From NCBI GenBank assembly GCA_016715075.1, contig JADKBK010000010.1, forward strand, positions 62,001-126,000: a stretch of DNA of 64,000 nucleotides. The letters run 5' to 3'. The DNA comes from Bacteroidales bacterium. GTDB taxonomy: Bacteria; Bacteroidota; Bacteroidia; Bacteroidales; VadinHA17. Both the position numbers and the translations under genes were made by a program. This document shows positions 56,809 to 64,000 of this stretch, in pieces; position 1 is the first letter of the stretch, and every line of letters starts with the position of its first letter. Under the pieces are notes generated by a model. The model saw only the letters and a program-made list of their open reading frames with translations. It was not told the DNA's origin and searched no databases.

Positions 56809-58113
56809 TCATTTTTTTCTGAAAAATATCCTTATTGGTACTCCTGAAAAGGCAAATTTCTCTCTCATCCTGTTTTCTATGAACCTTCTGTAGGATTCCT
56901 GAACATACTGAGGGAGGTTGCAAAAGAAGGCGAAAGCGGGTGTATAGATCGGAAGCTGAGTCACATATTTTATCTTGACATATTTGCCTTTCAGAGCAGG
57001 AGGAGGATTCTTTGCAATGATCTGCAGCATTACCTCATTCAGCTCCGATGTGCTTATCTTTCTGCCCCTGTTGGTATTGACCTCCTCAATCAGGTCAAGA
57101 ACCTTGTGAATCCTTTGCTTGTTGATAGCTGAAATAAAAATTATTGGATAATCAGTGAACGGAGCAGTTTTTTCCCTTATCTGCTGTTCAAACCGCATAG
57201 TTATGTTATTTTCCTTCTCAATAAGGTCCCATTTGTTCACCAGGACAATAACCCCCTTATTATTCTTAAGAATGAGCGACATGATATTCAGATCCTGAGA
57301 TTCCAGACCACGGGTGGCATCAATAAGCAGCAAACAGATATCTGAACTCTCTATTGTTCTCACGGCTCTCATAACCGAGTAGAACTCAATATCCTCACTT
57401 ACTTTTCCTTTCTTCCTGAGACCAGCCGTATCCACGAGCAGGAAATCATGCTGGAACTTGTTAAACCTGACATATATTGAATCGCGTGTAGTTCCTGCTA
57501 CAGGAGTTACAATATTCCTTTCCTCACCAAGAAGTGAATTTACAAGCGATGATTTGCCAACATTCGGTCTGCCTACGATTGCAATCCTGGGTAATTCAGG
57601 AATGATTTCAGGTACTGCCTCAGGAAGATTCTTAACGACAGCATCAAGTAATTCACCCGTACCGCTTCCGTTTATTGAACTTAAGGGAAAATAGTCCCCA
57701 AGCCCCAGGTTGTAAAACTCAGTTGCATCCATGAGCCTTTCATGGTTGTCTACCTTATTCACAACTACCATTACATTTTTTGTATTTCTTCGTAACAGTG
57801 AGGCTACGGAAAGATCCAGATCGTGAATCCCGCATGTGACATCCACCATGAAAAGAATAAGATCAGATTCCTCAATGGCAAGTAACACCTGCTTGTTGAT
57901 CTCCTCTTCAAATACATCATCTGAATTCTGCACATATCCCCCGGTATCAATAACCGAAAAGTCCATTCCATTCCAGTTGGATACCCCGTAGTTGCGATCA
58001 CGGGTAACCCCGCTAACCTCATCAACTATTGCTTCCCTTGTTTCGGTCAGCCTGTTGAAAAGTGTTGATTTTCCTACATTTGGTCGTCCAACTATTGCTA
58101 CTATTCTACCCAT
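56809..58113 (-). CDS. der: Ribosome-assembly GTPase Der (EngA)
   Basis: A 434-aa protein with two tandem GTPase domains and a C-terminal KH-like domain. Domain 1: GRPNVGKSTLFN (P-loop), DTGGY, NKVD. Domain 2: GRPNVGKSSLVN, DTAGLRKKGKV, NKWDL. The C-terminal part (about 350-434) includes LPIYTPAFAFFCNLP and the family end GVPIRIFFRKK. It helps mature the 50S subunit. It lies downstream of era on the same strand. Confidence 0.97.
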   Translation of the reverse strand: MGRIVAIVGRPNVGKSTLFNRLTETREAIVDEVSGVTRDRNYGVSNWNGMDFSVIDTGGYVQNSDDVFEEEINKQVLLAIEESDLILFMVDVTCGIHDLDLSVASLLRRNTKNVMVVVNKVDNHERLMDATEFYNLGLGDYFPLSSINGSGTGELLDAVVKNLPEAVPEIIPELPRIAIVGRPNVGKSSLVNSLLGEERNIVTPVAGTTRDSIYVRFNKFQHDFLLVDTAGLRKKGKVSEDIEFYSVMRAVRTIESSDICLLLIDATRGLESQDLNIMSLILKNNKGVIVLVNKWDLIEKENNITMRFEQQIREKTAPFTDYPIIFISAINKQRIHKVLDLIEEVNTNRGRKISTSELNEVMLQIIAKNPPPALKGKYVKIKYVTQLPIYTPAFAFFCNLPQYVQESYRRFIENRMREKFAFSGVPIRIFFRKK

Positions 58114-58180
58114 CTCTTTTTTCCATTATACAAATCATATCAACTAAAACTAATAATGGCGCCGGTCAGATAATTACTTA

Positions 58181-58239
58181 TTTCGGATTTCGGATTTGAG
58201 ATATCGGATTTGTTTATCCGCAATCCGCAATCCGCATTC
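58181..58239. repeat. ATTTCGGATT/AATCCGCAAT inverted repeat
   Basis: The left arm 58181-58198 (ATTTCGGATTTCGGATTT) and right arm 58222-58239 (CAATCCGCAATCCGCATT) are imperfect inverted repeats built from CGGATT and AATCCG units. It lies between era and der, close to the era stop. Confidence 0.75.
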
Positions 58240-58244
58240 TTCCC

Positions 58245-59123
58245 CTACCTGTAACCAAATTTCTTAAGTGTCGATGACTTGTCCCGCCAGTCCTTAGTCA
58301 CCTTGACATATAATTCGAGAAAGATTTTCTTCTTGAAAAAATCTTCCATATCCTTTCGCGCCTCTGTCCCGACTCTTTTCAGCATATTCCCGTTATGACC
58401 GATAATAATCCCTTTCTGACTATCCCTTGCGACATGTATCAGAGCTCTGATCCTTGTAATATTTTTCTCTTCTGTAAAGCTTTCAATTTCAATTTCCACA
58501 GAATAAGGGATCTCCTTCTTGTAATGGAACAGTATTTTTTCGCGGATAATTTCAGACGCAAAAAATCTTTCATATTTGTCTGTCAGCTGATCTTTAGGGA
58601 AATAAGGAGGACTTTCGGGTAATTTTTCCAGGATGGCATTCAGAAGTGTGTCGAGATTGAAGTTTCTGAGCCCTGAGAGCGGTATAACAGGTGATTGAGG
58701 AAAAGCATTGTGCCAAGATTCCACTATTTTCTCAAGATCTTCCTGATTGGTCAGGTCGACTTTATTAACTGCTATTATAACCGGAATGCCTGATTCCCTG
58801 ATCTTGTCAATATATTCACTCTCGTCGGCGGTGCGTTCATTTACATCAGTTATGTACAGAATCATGTCGGCATCTGAGAGTGCAGTATTGACGAACTGCA
58901 TCATTGTCTCCTGAAGCTTGTACTTTGGTTTCAGGATACCAGGTGTGTCAGAGTAGACAATCTGGAAATCTTCCCCGTTTACCATACCCATAATCCTGTG
59001 ACGGGTAGTCTGAGCTTTCGGAGAAATAATAGACAGCTTCTCCCCAACAAGGGCATTCATGATTGTTGATTTGCCCACATTAGGATTCCCAAGAATATTT
59101 ACAAAACCTGATTTGTGACTCAT
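58245..59123 (-). CDS. era: Ribosome-assembly GTPase Era
   Basis: A 292-aa protein with an N-terminal GTPase domain (about 1-170: GNPNVGKSTIMN, SDTPGILKPKYKLQE, NKVDL) and a C-terminal KH domain (about 200-292: ALIHVARDSQKGIIIGHNG, LYVKVTKDWRDKSSTLKKFG). It binds 16S rRNA during 30S maturation. It starts 10 bp after the rluB-like stop and precedes der; the three form a probable ribosome-biogenesis operon. Confidence 0.97.
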   Translation of the reverse strand: MSHKSGFVNILGNPNVGKSTIMNALVGEKLSIISPKAQTTRHRIMGMVNGEDFQIVYSDTPGILKPKYKLQETMMQFVNTALSDADMILYITDVNERTADESEYIDKIRESGIPVIIAVNKVDLTNQEDLEKIVESWHNAFPQSPVIPLSGLRNFNLDTLLNAILEKLPESPPYFPKDQLTDKYERFFASEIIREKILFHYKKEIPYSVEIEIESFTEEKNITRIRALIHVARDSQKGIIIGHNGNMLKRVGTEARKDMEDFFKKKIFLELYVKVTKDWRDKSSTLKKFGYR

Positions 59124-59132
59124 TTGACTTTA

Positions 59133-60191
59133 TTAAAAAATTCCCCGTTTTAACATACTTACCTCTTTATCGGTAAGAAATCTCCATTTCCCGCGTTTCA
59201 GATTCTTTTTTGTGAGTCCGGCAAAATAGACGCGGTCAAGTTTTTTTACTTTATATCCGATTGTCTCAAATATCCTGCGTATTACCCTGTTCTGACCTGA
59301 GTGCAGCTCTATGCCTATCTGGCTTTTGTCCTCGGTATCAGCGTATGCTACAGCATCTGCTGCTATAATTTCACCATCCAGCTCAATCCCTTCGGTAAGC
59401 TTGAAAAGATCGTTTTTGGTAACAGGATGATCGAGATGAACATGATAAATCTTCTTCCTCTTATATTTGGGATGTGTAAGCTTCGTTGTAAGCTCCCCGT
59501 CATTTGTGAGCAGGAGAACTCCTGTTGTTGCCTTATCCAGCCTTCCGACAGGATAAACTCTTTCAGGGCAATCCTGCCCGAGCAGTTCGAGTACAGTATG
59601 TTCTGCGTGAGGATCTTCTACTGTAGTAACATAATCCTTTGGCTTATTCAGCAGGATATATACCTTCTTTTCGGCTGAAAGCCTTTTGTTTTTAAGACGT
59701 ACATCATCATCATGGGTCACCTTGGTCCCCATATCAGTAACCAGTTTGCCATTAACTGTTATCAGTCCGTTTTTAATATGTTCGTCAGCATCCCTTCTTG
59801 AGCAAACCCCGCTATTGGCAATAAACCTGTTAAGACGTATTCCTGCGGTTTCCGGCTCAGCTGCTTTGGCCCCTCTGGCTCCCCTCTTCCTTGGTTTGAC
59901 GTCTTTTCTGCCCGATGAATTATCGGTTCGGAGAAATGGTCTGTCCTCCGGTTTTACTTTTTTAACTATCAATCTTCCCGAAGGCCTCTCAGATCTCGCA
60001 TCCGGACCAGTCTTTCCGGTACCCGGTCTGCCGGATGATCTGTATGGTCTCTCGTGGCGGTTATCTTCCCTTCTTCCTGAGCTTTCAGGTCTGCTATAGT
60101 TCTGCCCATCAGTTCTCCGGCTCTTAATATTACCTTTTTGTGGTTTTCCAAATTTCCTGACAGGTCTTCCTGATGGTTGTTTGTTCTCCAT
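59133..60191 (-). CDS. RsuA/RluB-family pseudouridine synthase with basic N-terminal extension
   Basis: A 352-aa enzyme. Residues 1-115 are a low-complexity, Arg/Lys/Gly/Ser/Pro-rich disordered extension (RPYRSSGRPGTGKTGPDARS). Residues about 117-175 are an S4 RNA-binding domain (RLNRFIANSGVCSRRDADEH). The catalytic domain follows with active-site Asp in YPVGRLDKATTGVLLLTNDG. RluB acts on U2605 of 23S rRNA, while RsuA/RluE/RluF act elsewhere, so the precise target is not certain. Transcribed with era and der; a TACCTTTG box lies at 60212-60219. Confidence 0.9.
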   Translation of the reverse strand: MENKQPSGRPVRKFGKPQKGNIKSRRTDGQNYSRPESSGRREDNRHERPYRSSGRPGTGKTGPDARSERPSGRLIVKKVKPEDRPFLRTDNSSGRKDVKPRKRGARGAKAAEPETAGIRLNRFIANSGVCSRRDADEHIKNGLITVNGKLVTDMGTKVTHDDDVRLKNKRLSAEKKVYILLNKPKDYVTTVEDPHAEHTVLELLGQDCPERVYPVGRLDKATTGVLLLTNDGELTTKLTHPKYKRKKIYHVHLDHPVTKNDLFKLTEGIELDGEIIAADAVAYADTEDKSQIGIELHSGQNRVIRRIFETIGYKVKKLDRVYFAGLTKKNLKRGKWRFLTDKEVSMLKRGIF

Positions 60192-60286
60192 ATCAATATT
60201 TTATCAAGGTGCAAAGGTACAATTATTTGGGGATATTTTATTTGCTGATTTTTTTGCACCTTTGTAAGACTGAAAATATTATCTAT
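60192..60286. promoter_or_regulatory. Divergent promoter region, rluB-like / glmM-like
   Basis: On the minus strand, TACCTTTG (60212-60219) is a perfect TAnnTTTG -7 box about 20 nt before the rluB-like start. On the plus strand, CACCTTTG (60257-60264) is a one-mismatch box 23 nt before the mutase start. The two boxes form a small inverted repeat (GTGCAAAGG/CCTTTG). No clear -33 elements were seen. Confidence 0.5.
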
Positions 60287-61669
60287 ATGGCACTTATTAA
60301 ATCAATATCCGGTATCAGGGGAACTATTGGCGGTAAACCCGGAGAGTCGCTTTCTCCTGTTGATATTGTAAAGTTTACAGCTGCATACGGTATATGGCTC
60401 CAACGAAGACATAAGAGGGAAAAACTTAAAGTCATCGTTGGCCGTGACGCCCGCAGATCAGGCAGTATGGTAAACAGTTTTGTAATAACAACCCTGCGCA
60501 GCCTCGGGATAAGTGTAACGGACCTTGGTCTGGCAACAACGCCCACTGTAGAGGTTGCTGTTACAGGGTTACTGGCTGATGGAGGTATTATTATTACTGC
60601 CAGCCATAACCCGGGCGAGTGGAACGCACTTAAGCTCTTAAATGAGAATGGTGAATTTCTCTCGGCTGATGATGGGATGAAAGTTTTGGATATTGCTGCA
60701 CGTGAGGATTTTAATTTTGCCGGCGTAGATTCTTCAGGTTCACTCGACTATGATGAAACATGGGTTACAAAGCATATTGACCTTGTTCTGGGTTTAAGCC
60801 TTGTTTCAGTGAAAGAGATCAGGGCGGCAAATTTTACAGTCGCCATTGATTGTATAAACTCTGTTGGAGGAATTGTGCTTCCGGGCTTACTGACAGCACT
60901 CGGAGTCGGAAAAATAGTTGAACTTAATACATATCCTGACGGGAAGTTTGCTCATACTCCCGAACCTCTGCCTGAAAACCTCAAAGATATTTCAGCGCTG
61001 GTTCCCAAAGTAAAAGCCGATATCGGGTTTGTTGTCGATCCGGATGTTGACAGGCTTGCTGTTATCTGTGAAGACGGGACCATGTTCGGAGAAGAATACA
61101 CACTTGTTGCTGTATCTGATTATATACTTAAGAGCACTCCCGGAAGCACCGTGTCAAATTTATCCTCCACAAAGGCCTTACGTGATATAACAAACGGATA
61201 CGGATGCAAACATTATTCATCTGCAGTAGGTGAAGTAAATGTTGTTGAGGAGATGAAAAAAAGAGGCGCGGTGATCGGAGGTGAAGGTAACGGAGGTGTT
61301 ATTTACCCTGAACTTCATTACGGACGCGATGCACTTATCGGAATAGCTCTCTTTCTTTCCCACCTGGCAAAAAGTAAAATGAAATGCTCTGAACTGAAGC
61401 GGATATATCCTGAATATGTTATAGCCAAGAAAAAGCTGACCCTTTCACCAACGGTTGAGTTCAGCCAGATTGCTGATGCAATCAGGAAACATTTCAAAGA
61501 TAGTTCCTTTGATGAGAGGGATGGCCTCTGGTTTGAACATCAGGGAGGATGGGTCCAGATCAGAAAATCCAATACTGAACCGGTAATACGAATATATGCA
61601 GAAGGCAGAACCGCCAACGAAGCTGACAACCTTGCTGATGCAGTTATCGGAATTGTTAAAAAACTCTAA
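60287..61669 (+). CDS. glmM: Phosphohexomutase, GlmM-like
   Basis: A 460-aa alpha-D-phosphohexomutase. The start at 60287 (MALIKSISGIRGTIG) gives the family N-terminus; upstream in-frame codons are not typical. The active site is TASHNPGEWNALK with phospho-Ser, the metal loop is DPDVDRLAV and the sugar-binding loop is GGEGNGGVIYPE. The phosphate-binding tail RKSNTEPVIRIYAEG is also present. GlmM makes glucosamine-1-phosphate for cell-wall precursors; a phosphomannomutase role is the alternative. Divergent from the rluB-like gene. Confidence 0.85.
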   Translation: MALIKSISGIRGTIGGKPGESLSPVDIVKFTAAYGIWLQRRHKREKLKVIVGRDARRSGSMVNSFVITTLRSLGISVTDLGLATTPTVEVAVTGLLADGGIIITASHNPGEWNALKLLNENGEFLSADDGMKVLDIAAREDFNFAGVDSSGSLDYDETWVTKHIDLVLGLSLVSVKEIRAANFTVAIDCINSVGGIVLPGLLTALGVGKIVELNTYPDGKFAHTPEPLPENLKDISALVPKVKADIGFVVDPDVDRLAVICEDGTMFGEEYTLVAVSDYILKSTPGSTVSNLSSTKALRDITNGYGCKHYSSAVGEVNVVEEMKKRGAVIGGEGNGGVIYPELHYGRDALIGIALFLSHLAKSKMKCSELKRIYPEYVIAKKKLTLSPTVEFSQIADAIRKHFKDSSFDERDGLWFEHQGGWVQIRKSNTEPVIRIYAEGRTANEADNLADAVIGIVKKL

Positions 61670-61838
61670 TTTCCTGCCTTTTCTTAACCTGCACCGGAAT
61701 AAATCTGCCGGATGGAGTGTCTTTAAAGCATTAACACAAAATGTGTTTTGATGTTAAATATTGTTAAAGGCAGCTGAAAAGGTATCCCTTTTAATACTTT
61801 TACGGCTGATTTTTAGGTATCTATTAATTAATATTTCA

Positions 61839-63338
61839 ATGAAGCGAACGATTATTATTACGGGAATTGTTGTTGTTGTTGCAATCATTATACTGATTGT
61901 TTTCAGCAAGGCAACTTCCAAGAAAGATGTTTCAAACCTTTATGTAGAAGCAAAAAAAGCGCAGTTTGATATAGTTGTAACAACTACCGGAGAACTGCAG
62001 GCTGAAAATTCGACTGACATCAGGGGACCTGAATTCTCCCAGTTAAGGAACATCCGTGGAATGGATATTAAGATACAGGATCTTGTACCTGAAGGGACCG
62101 AAGTGAAGACAGGTGATTTTATCGCAACACTTGACCGGACTTCATTTGATAATACCCTTAAGGATGAACTCGATAAGCTTACCACTTATGAGACAAATCT
62201 TGAAATGAAGATCCTTGATACTGCAGTTACACTGAGCAGTTTAAGGGATAATATCAAGAACCTCCAGTTTACTGTTGAGGAGGCACAGATTACCCTTCAG
62301 CAATCAAAATACGAACCCCCCACTACGATCAGGCAGGCAGAAATCTCACTTGACAAAGCCAACCGCGGCCTTGATCAGTCAATAAAAGGCTACTCATTGC
62401 GGGTGGAACAGGCCAAATCGGATATGAGAACCAATAAGCACAATCTCTCCGAACAGCAAAGACGTGTGAGTGATCTGCAGACTCTCCTTTCGAAATTTGA
62501 TATAAAAGCTCCTTCACCGGGAATGGTTATCTATAAACGCGACAGAATGGGAAACAAAAGGAAAATAGGGTCAACAATAAATCCATGGGATAACGTTGTA
62601 GCTACTCTTCCGGACCTCTCCTCGATGATCTCAAAGACTTATGTTAACGAAATTGATGTCAGCAAAGTCAAAGCTGGACAAAAAGTGGAGATAGTGGTGG
62701 ATGCCTTTCCTGAAAAATCATATACAGGAGTGGTCAGCAGTGTCGCCAATATAGGGGAGCAACTTCCAAATGCCGATGCAAAGGTTTTTGAGGTCCTGAT
62801 TAAAGTGGATGGGACCGATCCGATACTAAGACCATCAATGACATCGGGAAACAAGATCATTACAAAGACAATAAGTGACGTTACGTTTATACCCCTCGAG
62901 AGTGTTCAGGCAGGAGTTGACAGCATTCCTTTTGTTTATCTTAAAAATGGAGACAAACAGGTTGTGGTACTCGGCGAAGCAAACGAGAATAATGTTATAA
63001 TTGAACAAGGACTGAAAGAAGGTACCCAGCTATATCTGAGCACACCTGAGAAACCGGAGAATTTTAAGCTGGTGGGTGAAGAGCTGATACCGGTTATAAG
63101 AGAAAAGGCCCGAATGAAGAAGGAAGAGGAGAGGCGTCAGAGGGCAGAGGCTGAGAAGGCCAGGGATGAGAGGGATGCCATGGGAAACGGAATGAACCCT
63201 TCACCTGAGATGATGAAGCAATTCGGCGGTGCACGGGGGGCCGGACAATTCAAACAGGGTGATACAGCCAGCATGAGAAAGATGATGAATATGCGTAAAA
63301 GGGGAGCACCTCCCGTATCAGCACCAAAGAATCAATAA
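61839..63338 (+). CDS. HlyD/MacA-type periplasmic adaptor protein
   Basis: A 499-aa membrane-fusion protein. The start at 61839 (MKRTIIITGIVVVVAIIILI) places an anchor helix at 4-23. Then come a lipoyl-like half (TGELQAENSTDIRGPEFSQL), a coiled-coil hairpin (about 110-215), the second lipoyl half (DIKAPSPGMVIYKRD) and beta-barrel and proximal domains. The C-terminal tail (about 430-499) is charged and Met/Gly-rich. It pairs with the MacB-like permease 18 bp downstream, so this is the start of a MacAB-type export operon. Confidence 0.9.
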   Translation: MKRTIIITGIVVVVAIIILIVFSKATSKKDVSNLYVEAKKAQFDIVVTTTGELQAENSTDIRGPEFSQLRNIRGMDIKIQDLVPEGTEVKTGDFIATLDRTSFDNTLKDELDKLTTYETNLEMKILDTAVTLSSLRDNIKNLQFTVEEAQITLQQSKYEPPTTIRQAEISLDKANRGLDQSIKGYSLRVEQAKSDMRTNKHNLSEQQRRVSDLQTLLSKFDIKAPSPGMVIYKRDRMGNKRKIGSTINPWDNVVATLPDLSSMISKTYVNEIDVSKVKAGQKVEIVVDAFPEKSYTGVVSSVANIGEQLPNADAKVFEVLIKVDGTDPILRPSMTSGNKIITKTISDVTFIPLESVQAGVDSIPFVYLKNGDKQVVVLGEANENNVIIEQGLKEGTQLYLSTPEKPENFKLVGEELIPVIREKARMKKEEERRQRAEAEKARDERDAMGNGMNPSPEMMKQFGGARGAGQFKQGDTASMRKMMNMRKRGAPPVSAPKNQ

Positions 63339-63356
63339 TCTTAAACAGGAAAGAAA

Positions 63357-64000
63357 ATGTTCAAATTTATCCTCCGATATGCCCACGATATTGAGATTGC
63401 TGTTGAGTCAATTATTTCAAATAAACTGAAATCAATGCTTACAGCTCTTGGGATCATATTCGGTGTTGCTGCCGTTATAGCAATGCTGGCAATTGGAAAG
63501 GGAGCGAAGATGGAGATCATGGAACAGATGAAAATGGTAGGGGTCAATAATATCCTTATCAATCCTGTTATCCCTGAAAAGTCGAGCTCCTCCGAAGAGG
63601 GAGAGAAGCAGATGAAGAAATTTTCCCGGGGGTTGAATATGCTCGATGTGGAAGCTATCAGGCAAACTCTTCCCTCAGTTAAAAGGATCAGCCCTGAAAT
63701 TTCGTTTAATTCAATAGCGATGATGAACGGGGTCAAATATTCCGCCAAGCTCGTGGGTGTATCAAATGATTACTTCCAGCTTTATAATCTTCCTCTTGTC
63801 GCAGGCGCCGCCTTTAACAATTACCAGGAAGAGAATGGCATTCAGGTTTGTATTATAGGAGCCAATATCAGGGCAAAATTCTTCAGTAAAATAGATCCTC
63901 TCGGACAGTATATAAAATTCAACGGGATCTGGCTTAAGGTAATCGGCGTACTCCAGAAGACAAATGTCAGTCTTACGGGATTCGAAGAAAAGGGAGTGAA
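63357..64000 (+). CDS. MacB-like ABC transporter permease (3' cut by window end)
   Basis: Partial gene running off the window, 214 residues visible. The start ATG at 63357 follows an AGGAAAG ribosome site. The N-terminus (MFKFILRYAHDIEIAVESII) leads to helix 1 (about 30-52, LTALGIIFGVAAVIAMLAIG) with the GKGAK motif. A MacB_PCD periplasmic domain follows (VGVNNILINPVIP, FFSKIDPLGQYIKFNGIWLK). It is a single-copy, MacB-type partner of the upstream adaptor, different from the 800-aa permeases at 3-15 kb. An ATPase gene may lie beyond the window. Confidence 0.9.
   Translation, partial: MFKFILRYAHDIEIAVESIISNKLKSMLTALGIIFGVAAVIAMLAIGKGAKMEIMEQMKMVGVNNILINPVIPEKSSSSEEGEKQMKKFSRGLNMLDVEAIRQTLPSVKRISPEISFNSIAMMNGVKYSAKLVGVSNDYFQLYNLPLVAGAAFNNYQEENGIQVCIIGANIRAKFFSKIDPLGQYIKFNGIWLKVIGVLQKTNVSLTGFEEKGV

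Noticed and set aside
1..64000. Transposase, integrase, tRNA, rRNA or riboswitch genes
   Set aside because: None of their diagnostic motifs was recognised on either strand; small RNAs without such motifs could have been missed.

Overview
The window is from a member of the Bacteroidota. The signs are a type IX secretion (T9SS) type B sorting domain, a PorP/SprF protein, DUF4270/DUF4907/DUF4783 proteins, LytTR two-component systems, a propeller-Y_Y_Y-SpoIIE regulator, TAnnTTTG-type -7 boxes, weak Shine-Dalgarno sites and a moderate A+T bias. Several families (NifA-like regulator, GlnK-type PII, Amt) point to an environmental, Bacteroidales/Marinilabiliales-like organism, but I cannot place it more precisely.

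Layout. 1-2.9 kb: 3' end of a lytic transglycosylase gene, a CoA-pyrophosphatase-type NUDIX hydrolase and a secreted esterase. 2.9-15 kb: an all-minus array of FtsX/MacB-like permeases of about 800 aa (three intact, one frameshifted, one internally deleted), interrupted by a GIY-YIG nuclease gene flanked by nested palindromes. 15.3-18 kb: a sigma-54 response regulator and its histidine kinase, divergent from the array. 18-20.7 kb: a LolC/E-type permease and the exo-muramidase NamZ. 20.9-27 kb: a Kelch lipoprotein, DUF4907, DUF4270 lipoprotein, beta-barrel protein and LytTR system. 27-34 kb: aminotransferase, M28 peptidase, ValS and a lipoprotein. 34.3-39 kb: nitrogen locus (NifA-like activator, PII, Amt, outer-membrane protein). 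39-45.7 kb: DUF4783-NadC-YihY on the minus strand, then RlmH and a large NtrY-like kinase. 45.8-56.2 kb: a five-gene T9SS/surface operon ending in a SpoIIE phosphatase. 56.2-61.7 kb: lipoprotein, Der, Era and an RluB-like pseudouridine synthase, divergent from a GlmM-like mutase. 61.8-64 kb: HlyD-type adaptor and the start of a MacB permease.

Two features cut across the window. First, seven genes are split by a single-base length error inside a homopolymer run (six fit loss of one base, one fits gain of one). Joining the frames restores complete family sequences, so these look like sequencing or assembly errors more than pseudogenes. They are annotated as single genes here. Second, the intergenic spaces hold about a dozen palindromic or hairpin repeats from several unrelated sequence families. 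Some are nested in one another, and one pair flanks the GIY-YIG gene. This is the best candidate for an under-described mobile-element system. No tRNA, rRNA, CRISPR array or transposase gene was seen.
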